A stretch of 8,735 bases of DNA. Source: Acidobacteriota bacterium. GTDB taxonomy: Bacteria > Acidobacteriota > Terriglobia > Bryobacterales > Bryobacteraceae. The stretch is from the NCBI GenBank assembly GCA_021788955.1, contig JAJYKC010000061.1, positions 1 to 8,735 of the forward strand, given 5' to 3'. A model generated the notes under the pieces. The model worked only from the letters and a program-made list of their open reading frames with translations, did no database searches and was not told where the DNA came from. Positions 1 through 7,500 of the stretch are shown here, in pieces. A program made the position numbers and the translations under genes. Numbering within the stretch: position 1 is the stretch's first letter; every line of letters begins with the position of its first letter.

Positions 1-364
<364 letters not shown>

Positions 365-435
365 TCTTGTGAGACTTACATCGTCCCGAATGACTCAAAG
401 TTTCTGACGAAATTGCTTGTTGCGTCCAACCAGAT

Positions 436-446
436 TGTCAAAGATC
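436..446 (-). promoter_or_regulatory. boxA-like rRNA antitermination signal
   Basis: The minus strand carries GATCTTTGACA about 70-80 nt upstream of the 16S 5' end. It closely resembles the boxA of bacterial rRNA leaders (E. coli GCTCTTTAACA), the RNA site bound by NusB and ribosomal protein S10 to form the antitermination complex. Position and sequence both fit. It contains TTGACA, but no -10-like hexamer follows at the right distance, so a -35 element is the less likely reading. Confidence 0.55.
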
Positions 447-847
447 TGCGCGGTTGACCAGGCGATCCGAAGAAAGCCCAACTACCCGCCGGCCTCGAAA
501 GCCGTTTCGGCAGGACCGACCCACGGCGCATTCCCGCGCACGCACATCAGCCCTAACCAAAAATCGTGTGAAGTGAAAGAACTGGGGGACAGGAGAGGAA
601 CTACCTCAAACAGCCTGCCTTCATCTGCTCACTTACGCCATCAACAAGCTTACCAAACCGTACCTCGCGTTGGCAAGCACTGTTGTTTCTACGAGAACCT
701 CGACTCCGGAAACCGTGCCGGCTGCGCTTTCCCGGTCCGCTTTTCGCGTCCCTTCCACAACCTTCAGCGCCTTCGCGCCGGGCTTCTTTCGCCTTGCCGC
801 TCTCGTTGGCGACTTCCTCAGAATATCGAACCTGAATCGGAAATGCA

Positions 848-880
848 AGGGCGAAGGCAAAGTTTTTGAAAATTCGCCCT
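848..880 (-). terminator. Hairpin after the DUF350 gene, possible terminator
   Basis: Starting 11 bases after the DUF350 stop codon, the minus strand has two perfect 8-base arms, AGGGCGAA and TTCGCCCT, separated by a 17-base AT-rich loop. The bases after it (TGCATTT) are only a weak U tract. It is well placed to end the transporter/DUF350 transcript before the rRNA leader on the same strand. The stem is certain; efficient termination is inferred. Confidence 0.5.
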
Positions 881-890
881 CTCGGACGTT

Positions 891-1097
891 TCAATGCACC
901 GCGTTGGCCAGAATCCAGGCCACTCCGAGAGTCAGCGCACCTACCCAGACGGCAACTGCTAAGTTATTCTCTTCAAAGATCTTTTTCCAAAAACCGGTAG
1001 CTCGGTCGAGCCCCCACAACACGAGGGCCAACATGGCCAGGCCGAGGCCGCCAAACAGCACCGCATTCCCCAGATAATTCCAGCGAAAATCGCCCAT
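891..1097 (-). CDS. Small DUF350-family membrane protein
   Basis: This 68-residue protein has two predicted membrane helices, about residues 10-29 and 45-65, joined by a charged loop. The loop-helix segment around residues 42-62, with EENN followed by alternating Ala, Val and Gly, and the IhA-type ending match the DUF350 repeat of bacterial inner-membrane proteins (YjfL type). Many family members carry two or more repeats; this one has a single repeat of about 55 residues, so it probably oligomerises. The biochemical function of DUF350 is not established. The ATG start is supported by a strong AAAGGAG ribosome binding site 7 bases upstream. It lies 52 bases downstream of the MFS transporter stop on the same strand, so the two are probably cotranscribed. 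The stop is followed by a hairpin at 848-880. Confidence 0.85.
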   Translation of the reverse strand: MGDFRWNYLGNAVLFGGLGLAMLALVLWGLDRATGFWKKIFEENNLAVAVWVGALTLGVAWILANAVH

Positions 1098-1104
1098 GGT
1101 TGCG

Positions 1105-1111
1105 CTCCTTT
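1105..1111 (-). promoter_or_regulatory. Ribosome binding site of the DUF350 gene
   Basis: The minus strand reads AAAGGAG, then seven bases, then ATG at 1097. This is a near-ideal Shine-Dalgarno and fixes the start. It lies in the short gap after the transporter stop codon. Confidence 0.8.
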
Positions 1112-1149
1112 CTTGCCTCCGGATTTCGGTCTTCTCGCGGCGCGCGCAC

Positions 1150-2307
1150 TCAGAACAACAGCAGTCCCGCCGCCGTCGCCGCCGCCATCACCAACCCCCA
1201 AGCGCCCAACGCTCCGGCGCCGATCATCCAGCCGCCGACCGCCGGCGCCACAATCTGGCTTATCGAGGACAACGACTGCGTCAGGCCCAGCACCGTCCCC
1301 TGCTCGTTCTTCCCTGTCGACTGAGTGATCAGGCTGGTCAATACCGGCCGGAGCAGCCCGGTGCCGAACGCCGTCACGGCCGCCACGATCAACAGTTCAG
1401 CCACCGTGTTGGAGAACGCCAGACCCGCGAAGCCGAGCACCGCTGTCGCAAACCCCACTCGAACCAGCGGCCGTTCCCCGAAGCCCTTCACCAGGCGCCC
1501 GATCAGACCGCCCTGAAGCAACACGCCGAGCAGGCCGACGTAGCCGTACACATAGCCGACCTCCTTCGGGCCAAATGGATGTCCGTGCCAGAAGAAGCGC
1601 CGCTCGGCGAAAAGCGCGAAACAGGAGATGAACATCGAGAAGGCAAAGATGAAGACGAAGAACTGTCCCAGAAGCCTGCCCAAAGCCGGCCGCCGGAAAT
1701 ACTGGACGTAGTTACCCCAGTCCAGAATCGCCAGCCGCCGCCCCTCGCCCCCGTCCTGTGCCGGGCGACTCACCGGGAGCAGGAAATACGTCGCCACGAT
1801 GCTGGTCGCCGATAGTCCCGCCGCCACAAACACCGGATAGAGGTAGCCGAACTGCGCCAGGTAGCCGGAAAAGGCCGGTCCCACAAGAAAGCCCAATCCA
1901 AAGGCGATCCCGATTAAAGCGAAGGATTTCGACCGCTCTTCCGGCGCCGTCACATCCGCGATGTAGGCCTGGGCCAGGCTGATGTTGCCCGCGGTCGCTC
2001 CGTCGATGATTCGCGCCAGAAACACCATCCAAAGTGTCCTGGAGGCGGCCAGCAGAAGGAAGCCGAAGAAGGTCCCCGCCTGGCTCAACAGAAGCAGGGG
2101 CCGGCGGCCGATGCGGTCCGAAATGCGGCCGAGCAGCGGTCCGGAAAAGAGCTGGCAAAACGCATAGCTGGCCACCAGGAGACCCACGACCGCGGGGGTC
2201 GCGCCCAGGCGCTCGGCAAAAAAGGGGAGCAGCGGCAGAATGAGCGTAAAGCCAAGGACATCCACCACCACAATGAGAAAAATCGGAAGTAATCGGGAAT
2301 TGAACAC
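1150..2307 (-). CDS. MFS drug efflux transporter, TetA-like (DHA1 family)
   Basis: This inner-membrane protein of about 385 residues is predicted to have 12 helices and probably exports a small hydrophobic compound or drug in exchange for protons. Numbered from the GTG start, helix 1 carries an Asp in the context VVVDVLGF (residue 16), as in TetA. Motif A, GRISDRIGRRP, is at 60-70 between helices 2 and 3. A helix-4 Arg in LARIIDG is at 99, and the antiporter motif C in helix 5, with GxxxGP ending in SG, is at about 139-148. These place it in the tetracycline-type exporter group; the real substrate cannot be told. The frame stays open to an ATG at 2430, but that would overlap the divergent gene and add a charged non-homologous tail. 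GTG at 2307 gives the family-like start NSRLLPIFLIV but has no clear ribosome binding site; a GGAGG at 2345-2349 is too far away. DUF350 follows 52 bases downstream. Confidence 0.9.
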   Translation of the reverse strand: MFNSRLLPIFLIVVVDVLGFTLILPLLPFFAERLGATPAVVGLLVASYAFCQLFSGPLLGRISDRIGRRPLLLLSQAGTFFGFLLLAASRTLWMVFLARIIDGATAGNISLAQAYIADVTAPEERSKSFALIGIAFGLGFLVGPAFSGYLAQFGYLYPVFVAAGLSATSIVATYFLLPVSRPAQDGGEGRRLAILDWGNYVQYFRRPALGRLLGQFFVFIFAFSMFISCFALFAERRFFWHGHPFGPKEVGYVYGYVGLLGVLLQGGLIGRLVKGFGERPLVRVGFATAVLGFAGLAFSNTVAELLIVAAVTAFGTGLLRPVLTSLITQSTGKNEQGTVLGLTQSLSSISQIVAPAVGGWMIGAGALGAWGLVMAAATAAGLLLF

Positions 2308-2369
2308 GCGGGAAGGTACGATGGTAGCAAAGGCAAGTATTGTGCCTCCAGCTTCCAGGATCCCCCGCC

Positions 2370-2951
2370 ATGCCTGATCATCTCTCGCTCTCCTGCTGGT
2401 TGGAAGCCGACGCCGCGCGCGACCTGGCATCCGCCTTCGTCAAACTGCTGGGACTGTTTCCGTTCTCGCGCCTGACCCAGCAGCCATCCACGTTCCGAAT
2501 CCTCGCCGTCGACCGGACAACGCCGACGCTGTTCGAGCGGTCCTACCCGGCGCAATTGTCCCCGGACGATATCCGGGCTGCTACGGCGGACTTCGCCGGA
2601 CCGGATCTGGCGTACGAGCTCGAAACCTGGTGGGATCTTTGGCAGTCATCGGGCGAGGGAGGATCGGTGGCGCCGGTGCGCGTCACCCTGGCCGCCCTCG
2701 GGCCGGAGTTCGACTCCGAAGCAGGCGAACACCTGCGAATCGACTTCGGACCCGAAGCCGAGTTCCTTCCGGCTTCCGGCGGCGCCCCCGCGCTCGCCAT
2801 GGTACGTTCCAACGTGCGAAGCCTTCTCAAACTAGCCCACGACGTGGACGCCTCGATTCCTTGCGCGCGCCGAAGCCTTTCCGGGGAGTCCGGCGCCAGC
2901 TTTGCCGCCAGGCTCGAAGAAGCGCTCGCGCGCACGTCCGGGCTGAGCTGA
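2370..2951 (+). CDS. Conserved-looking protein of unknown function (193 aa)
   Basis: I do not recognise a named domain. The protein is soluble, acidic and lacks a signal peptide or membrane helix. Distinct patches are the N-terminal SLSCWL (about 5-10), LLGLFPFSRL (26-35), a Trp-rich ETWWDLWQ (about 84-91), a hydrophobic RVTLAALGPEF stretch near 102-112, and a C-terminal helical half with VRSNVRSLLKLAHDVD (about 145-160). It is reminiscent of small uncharacterised proteins I associate with Acidobacteriota, but that is recollection, not evidence. ATG at 2370 is preferred over ATG at 2340 because an AGGA lies 9 bases upstream and because it leaves room for the divergent transporter. Codon third positions are strongly GC-rich, as in real genes here. 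It is the only plus-strand gene, 62 bases from the transporter start and 8 bases from the end of the convergent outer-membrane gene. Confidence 0.8.
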   Translation: MPDHLSLSCWLEADAARDLASAFVKLLGLFPFSRLTQQPSTFRILAVDRTTPTLFERSYPAQLSPDDIRAATADFAGPDLAYELETWWDLWQSSGEGGSVAPVRVTLAALGPEFDSEAGEHLRIDFGPEAEFLPASGGAPALAMVRSNVRSLLKLAHDVDASIPCARRSLSGESGASFAARLEEALARTSGLS

Positions 2952-2961
2952 CCCGTTTTTT
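2939..2961 (+). terminator. Short GC stem plus T6 tract at the end of the 193-aa gene
   Basis: On the plus strand, CGGG, a 9-base loop holding the stop codon, CCCG and then six T residues (2956-2961) form a compact terminator-like structure. The stem is only 4 bp, so strength is doubtful. The T run overlaps the stop codon of the convergent gene. Confidence 0.35.
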
Positions 2962-4312
2962 ACCAGACCGCCAGCGGCGTCGGGCCGGGACTGAAGGCCA
3001 GCCCAAGACTCACGCGGCTTTCATTCGTCAGGTAGTTGACCACGCCCGTGTTGAAGTGCCGGTAATCGTAGCGGAGTTCGAGATGAACCGCATCGTAGAG
3101 CTTGTAAGTCAACCCGCAGCCGGCGTACTCCATGCGAAACGCCCCGATCTGCTGCCCGATCGCCGACATATCGCTGTAACCCGCGATCAGGGAAGTCGCC
3201 AGCCGCCGGCTGCCGAGGTACGAGAAATTCACGCCGGCGTTCTGCGTATCCGCCGTCAGGTAGGCACCGTTGCCGGGCGTGATGGTCTTCGAGTAGTTGA
3301 AAGCCAGGGAGGAATGCGCGAACTTATGCGTCAGCGCCGCCTGGTACATGGGCATAAATTGCACCGGACGCGAGACGACCGTCGCATACTGACTCCCGAC
3401 AATCGCCGCGATCGCCGAATCCACGGGAACCTGGGTCAGCGCGAGCGATTGGACCCGGTACCCTCCGATTTCCGTGGCCAGTTGCCATGTCTTGCTGATC
3501 GCCACCGCATAGCCTAACCCGACCGACTGAAACTGGACGTTTCCGAAAGCGTTCGTGTAACTGTAGTGGGAGAAACCATAGTCGACCGAGACCGTCTGCC
3601 TCTTCGTCAACCGGTAAGCGAGGTTGGCGCGTCCCGTCCCGCCATCCACCCCGATCAGTGCAAGTTGATTCGCCGCGTTTCCCGTGTTGCCGTAGCTGAT
3701 GATGAACCCGTCGCCGCCAACGTCCAGCGACAAGCGGCGGGTGAAGTTGTAAGTCAGATCGACACCTGTCTGGGAGAAGTACGTCGGCACGTCAAACAGT
3801 TGGTTGGCCGGCACGCCCACGAGATCGCTATTCTGCAACGGCAAGTACGTCAGCTCGCCGAAGGCGTAACGCGTAATCCCTCCGTTCTCGCGAAGGTTGA
3901 GCTTCAGACGCTCGGAAAAGTGATGCGTGTAGTTGAGGCCCAGGTACTGGCTCAGGCCGTTAAATCCCACGTTTGGCTGATAGTAGGTGTATGTGCCGCG
4001 GTAGTCTACTGACAGCGAATCGTGCTGCCAGTTCCGGTTGCCCATCAACCCAAAGCCCGCCAGTATGCCTTCAGCGCCGACGCCATACTGGCCGTTCGCC
4101 GCCGGAACCACACCAACCAGGCCGCTGTCATACACTCCCTCGACATCCCCGTAAGGACGAAAATCAACTGCCTGCCCGCCCCGCTGCCCGACGCTCGGTC
4201 CCGCACGGTCCAGAATTGTCGGCCCCTGATATTCCCCCTCGTCGTCCTGAGCGCTCGCAAGCGAGACGCTCGCGAGCGTGAGCAACCCCAACAAGATAGT
4301 GCGCAGTCTCAA
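2960..4312 (-). CDS. Secreted outer-membrane beta-barrel protein
   Basis: The protein has about 450 residues. From the TTG at 4312 it begins with a textbook signal peptide: Arg-rich start, hydrophobic core LLGLLTLA (7-14) and a probable cleavage ASA/Q after residue 21. After an acidic linker to about residue 60, the mature part is a long series of amphipathic strands with alternating aromatic and small residues, often arranged as strand, short R/K turn, strand (for example LTYNFTRRLSLDVG and LTYKLYDAVHLELRYDYRHF). This is typical of a 14- to 18-strand outer-membrane barrel. The final barrel strand is probably RVSLGLAF, followed by a short tail ending in Trp. Function, whether porin-like, secretion-linked or structural, cannot be told. 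The longer ATG-type frame from 4471 adds a charged non-signal tail; AAGGAGG at 4317-4323 supports TTG at 4312. It is on the same strand as smc but 194 bases downstream, so it probably has its own promoter, though I could not find a good one. Confidence 0.82.
   Translation of the reverse strand: MRLRTILLGLLTLASVSLASAQDDEGEYQGPTILDRAGPSVGQRGGQAVDFRPYGDVEGVYDSGLVGVVPAANGQYGVGAEGILAGFGLMGNRNWQHDSLSVDYRGTYTYYQPNVGFNGLSQYLGLNYTHHFSERLKLNLRENGGITRYAFGELTYLPLQNSDLVGVPANQLFDVPTYFSQTGVDLTYNFTRRLSLDVGGDGFIISYGNTGNAANQLALIGVDGGTGRANLAYRLTKRQTVSVDYGFSHYSYTNAFGNVQFQSVGLGYAVAISKTWQLATEIGGYRVQSLALTQVPVDSAIAAIVGSQYATVVSRPVQFMPMYQAALTHKFAHSSLAFNYSKTITPGNGAYLTADTQNAGVNFSYLGSRRLATSLIAGYSDMSAIGQQIGAFRMEYAGCGLTYKLYDAVHLELRYDYRHFNTGVVNYLTNESRVSLGLAFSPGPTPLAVW
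4266..4279. repeat. 14-bp perfect palindrome in the signal-peptide coding region
   Basis: ACGCTCGCGAGCGT is its own reverse complement. Directly beside it, 4254-4265 reads CTCGC, AA, GCGAG, a second short inverted repeat. Both lie 33-58 bases into the outer-membrane protein gene, over codons for Ser-Ala-Leu-rich signal-peptide residues. They may just reflect codon choice, or form an early mRNA hairpin. Confidence 0.5.
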
Positions 4313-4316
4313 ACGT

Positions 4317-4323
4317 CCTCCTT
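4317..4323 (-). promoter_or_regulatory. Ribosome binding site deciding the TTG start of the outer-membrane protein
   Basis: The minus strand reads AAGGAGG, four bases, then TTG at 4312. CTG at 4306, 10 bases away, would be the only nearby alternative. The site is the main reason for rejecting the longer frame from 4471. Confidence 0.7.
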
Positions 4324-4506
4324 GCGAGTCACCGGGTCCCGATCGGAACTGAGGGGGCCCGCCCGATCCGGAGACGCATTTAGCCCGCCTCCGTCCCCGT
4401 AAGTGAGCCGAAGCAACCCTCCAGCATACCGTAACAACGGCCATCGGGCGTCCGGATTTCCGCCGGTCCATTTCCCACAGGAAACGCTCCGCGAAAACGA
4501 GTGCGA

Positions 4507-7500
4507 CTAAACCCCGGCAACGGCCAGTTCCATCTCCGGCGCCACCGGCGGCGGCGTCGACGCCTGGAACTTCACCGACACCAGCTTCGAGACCCCGGGC
4601 TCCTGCATCGTCACGCCGTACAACGCCTGGGCCGCTTCCATGGTCCGCTTGGCGTGCGTGATGACAACGAACTGAGTCTGATCCGACATGTCGCGCAGCA
4701 GGCGGGTGAGGCGAACGATGTTCGCCTCGTCCAGCGGCGCATCGATCTCGTCCAGGATGCAGAACGGGCTCGGCTGATAGCGGAAGATGGCCATCAGAAG
4801 CGCCATCGCTGTCAGCGACTTTTCTCCGCCCGACAGCAGCAGGACGTTCTGCAGCCGTTTGCCCGGAGGCGAGGCGATAATGTCGATGCCGGACTCGGCC
4901 GCGTTGGCTTCATCGGTCAGACGCATTTCGGCCATGCCGCCCCCGAACAGCGTTTTGAACATCTCGCGGAAGTTCGCGTTAATCGCTTCGAACGTCTCCA
5001 CGAACCGCTTCCGGGTTTCAACGTCGATTTCCTGGATGGCTCGTTCGGTGTCGCGAATGGCTTCGAGCAGGTCCTGGCGTTGGACATTGAGGAAGTCGTA
5101 GCGCTGCTGGGCCTCCTGAAACTCTTCGAGCGCCTGTGGGTTCACCGGGCCAAGGGATTCGATCCTGGTGCGCAGTTCGGTGCAGCGCGTCTCGACCTCT
5201 TCGAGACCGGCCTCATCGAGGGCGGTTTCCTCGCCCGCACGCAATTCCGCGACCGGAGTATTCAGTTCCTTGCGGCTGGTTTCGTCCAGGAAACGCAGTT
5301 CAGCCTGCAGCCGGACCAGCGTCAGTTCCACCTGGCCGCGGCGTTCCTGGGCCGTCTGAGCCGCCGCGCGCAGATCCTTTAGCGCTTCTTCGGATGCCGC
5401 CAGTGCCGCGCGCAACCCGGCTTCTGAGGCCGCGAGCCGTTCTCCCTCGGCGCCGGCACTTTCGGCCGATGCGTTCAGCTCCGAGGCCCGCCCGTCGAGG
5501 CCGGCGTTGTCGTCGATCAGACGCGTCCGCTCGAGCCCGAGCCGTTCCATCTCCGCGGTCAGTTCCTCCCGCCGCCGCGCCAGTTCCCGGAGCGCGTTTT
5601 CCTGCCGGCCGATGCCGGCGCGCACGGCCCGCCGCCGTTCATCAAGCGCCGCCTGCGCGGCCCGGAGCGCGGCGTGTTCCTCAGCCAACCGTGCCGCCTC
5701 GGCCTGGCTCTGCTCGATTCCGGCGCGCGAGGCTTCGAGGGCTTCTTCCTGCGCCTTGCGTTCCGCTTCCCGCTCCTCGGCTAGCGCCGCGGTCTCAGTC
5801 CGGCGCGCCCGCGAACGCTCGCCTTCGAGCGCAAGCCGCTCCAACTCGAGCCGGGCCACCGACAGCCTCTGTGCACTCCGGTTGGCTTCCTCGGCGAACT
5901 TGCGCGCTTCGTGCTCGAGCGCGAGCGCTTCCTTTTCCCGAAGCTGCTGCTGCGCCCTCGCCCGGTCGAGCGCTTCAGCGAGCGACGAGGCGGCCCGCTC
6001 GGCCGCCTCGAGCGCCCCCGCCGTCTGCTCCATCCGCTGCGCAGCCTCGCGCGCCTTCGCGCTGACTTCGCGCAGCTCCCGCTTCAGTTGCAGCGGTCCG
6101 GCGCCGGTCTTCTTGCCACCGCTCACGGTGTGCCCGTGGTAGCTGACGCCATCGGGCAGCAGGAAATACCGGTCGGGAAACTCCACCGCTAGCGCCCGCG
6201 CAGTCTCGTGATTTTCCACCAGCACGCAGCCCGCAAGCCGCGGCAACATATCGGAAGGGGCGGCGCTCAGGCCGTTGGTGAGCCGCACCTGATCGCGCAG
6301 GAGTCCGGCGACGCCCGGCCGCGCGCACAACTCGACCGCCGCCGGGTCATGCCCGGCCTCCCGCGGATCGGGATGGATAAGGAACGTGGCTCTGCCGTCC
6401 AGCCCCTGGCGCATGCGGTCGATCCCGGCCGAGGCGTCATCCCAGCCGTTCACGACGACGTACTCTAGTTCCTCATGCAGGAATTCTTCGGCGGCTTTCT
6501 CCATCCGCGCGTCGACTTCCAGGAAATCGGCGAGCACACCGAGGGGTTTGAAGCCATCCTGCGCCTGGTCGCCGAACAGCCGTTTTACGCTTTCGGCGGT
6601 GTAGGAGCGATGGGAGAGGACTTCCTGCAGCGAACGCCGCCGGGCCTCCCATTGCGAACCCTCCGACCTCGCCTGGTCAAGTTGCCGCCGTAGAGACGTG
6701 ACCTCGTCCCGGCCCGCGGCAAGCTGGGTTTCGAGCGATTTCCGCTCGCCCGAAACCGCGTCGAGTTCGAGCTGCCGCGCCTTCAGTTGCTCGGACAACT
6801 CCGCCCGCTGCCTGGCTAACCGCCCGGCGTCGGCGTCCGCCGCGGCCTCGTCCTGCCGGGTCCGCGCCGCGTCGCGCTCCACCGCCGCCAGGTACTCATC
6901 GAGCTTGGCCAACTGGTTTCGCAGGCTCGATGCCTCACCCAGCAGACGCAGCACTTTCTGCCGCCCGGCTTCGAGGCCACGGGTGCGCTCCTCGAGCGAG
7001 CGCCGGAGCGCGTCCCGCTCGGCTCCCTTCGCCGCCAGACGCTCCTGCACCTGCGCGGCTTCGCGATCGAGTTCCGCGGCCTGCGCGGTGAGGGCCTCCA
7101 GTTCCCCCTGCTGCACCCGAGCCTGGTTGTCGTTTCCTTCAACCTCGGTTTCCCCCTGCGACAGGCGCGAATCGATCGAAGCAATCTGCCTGGACTGCGA
7201 ATCCAGCCGCCCGCGCGTCCGCTCGAGTTCGAGCCGCAGTTCGCTCAGCCGCGCCCGCGCCGCCGTCAACTCGGCTTCGACCGCATACGCCCGCTCCTGA
7301 AGCGCCGAGTGCGCGGTCTGCTTCTCCGTGACGCTGTCGTTCAGTCCTTGCAGTTCGCTCTGCGCCACGCTCAGTTCAATCGCCGTACGGGCGGCCTCGC
7401 GCTCGAGGGTTTGGAACTTGCCCGCCAGCATTCGCCGCAGGTGCGCGTCGAGTTCCGTTTTGAGTTCGCCATAGCGCTTGGCCTTGGCCGCCTGCCGCTT

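Larger units (their letters stand above)
365..890 (-). promoter_or_regulatory. Upstream leader and promoter region of the rRNA operon; no convincing protein gene
   Basis: This 526-base stretch separates the small DUF350 gene from 16S and should contain the rrn promoter and the transcribed leader. Visible elements on the minus strand are a boxA-like signal at 436-446, a short GCCG/CGGC hairpin with an AAA loop at 501-511 (a possible boxB-like element, as it lies upstream of boxA), and a weak promoter candidate TTGCCA (671-676), an 18-base gap and TAAGCT (647-652). No tRNA gene is seen. Open frames of 75 and 97 codons exist on the minus strand between about 601 and 894, but they start with TTG, lack a clear ribosome binding site and have compositions that do not suggest a known family, so I do not call them. 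The promoter assignment is weak. Confidence 0.55.

Noticed and set aside
436..442. TTGACA upstream of 16S as a -35 promoter element
   Set aside because: No -10-like hexamer follows at 16-18 bases, and the wider sequence fits boxA better.
1096..1815. 239-codon plus-strand frame opposite the MFS transporter
   Set aside because: It lies antisense to a well-supported transporter and its translation is rich in His, Arg and Gln with no recognisable domain.
2085..2555. Minus-strand frame overlapping the transporter start and the divergent gene
   Set aside because: It reads a shifted frame of the transporter; the true frame holds all MFS motifs without interruption, so no frameshift is needed.
4338..4372. 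GATCGG/CCGATC inverted repeat upstream of the outer-membrane gene as a terminator or operator
   Set aside because: The stem is only 6 bp with a loop of about 16 bases and no T tract; it is within chance expectation in GC-rich DNA.
4313..4471. N-terminal extension of the outer-membrane protein to the upstream start at 4471
   Set aside because: It would bury the signal peptide behind 53 charged residues and ignore the AAGGAGG placed just before TTG at 4312.
5136..6142. Long plus-strand open frames across the smc coiled coil (for example 309 and 211 codons)
   Set aside because: They are antisense shadows of smc in GC-rich DNA, with low-complexity Arg/Pro/Ser/Ala translations and no family signature.
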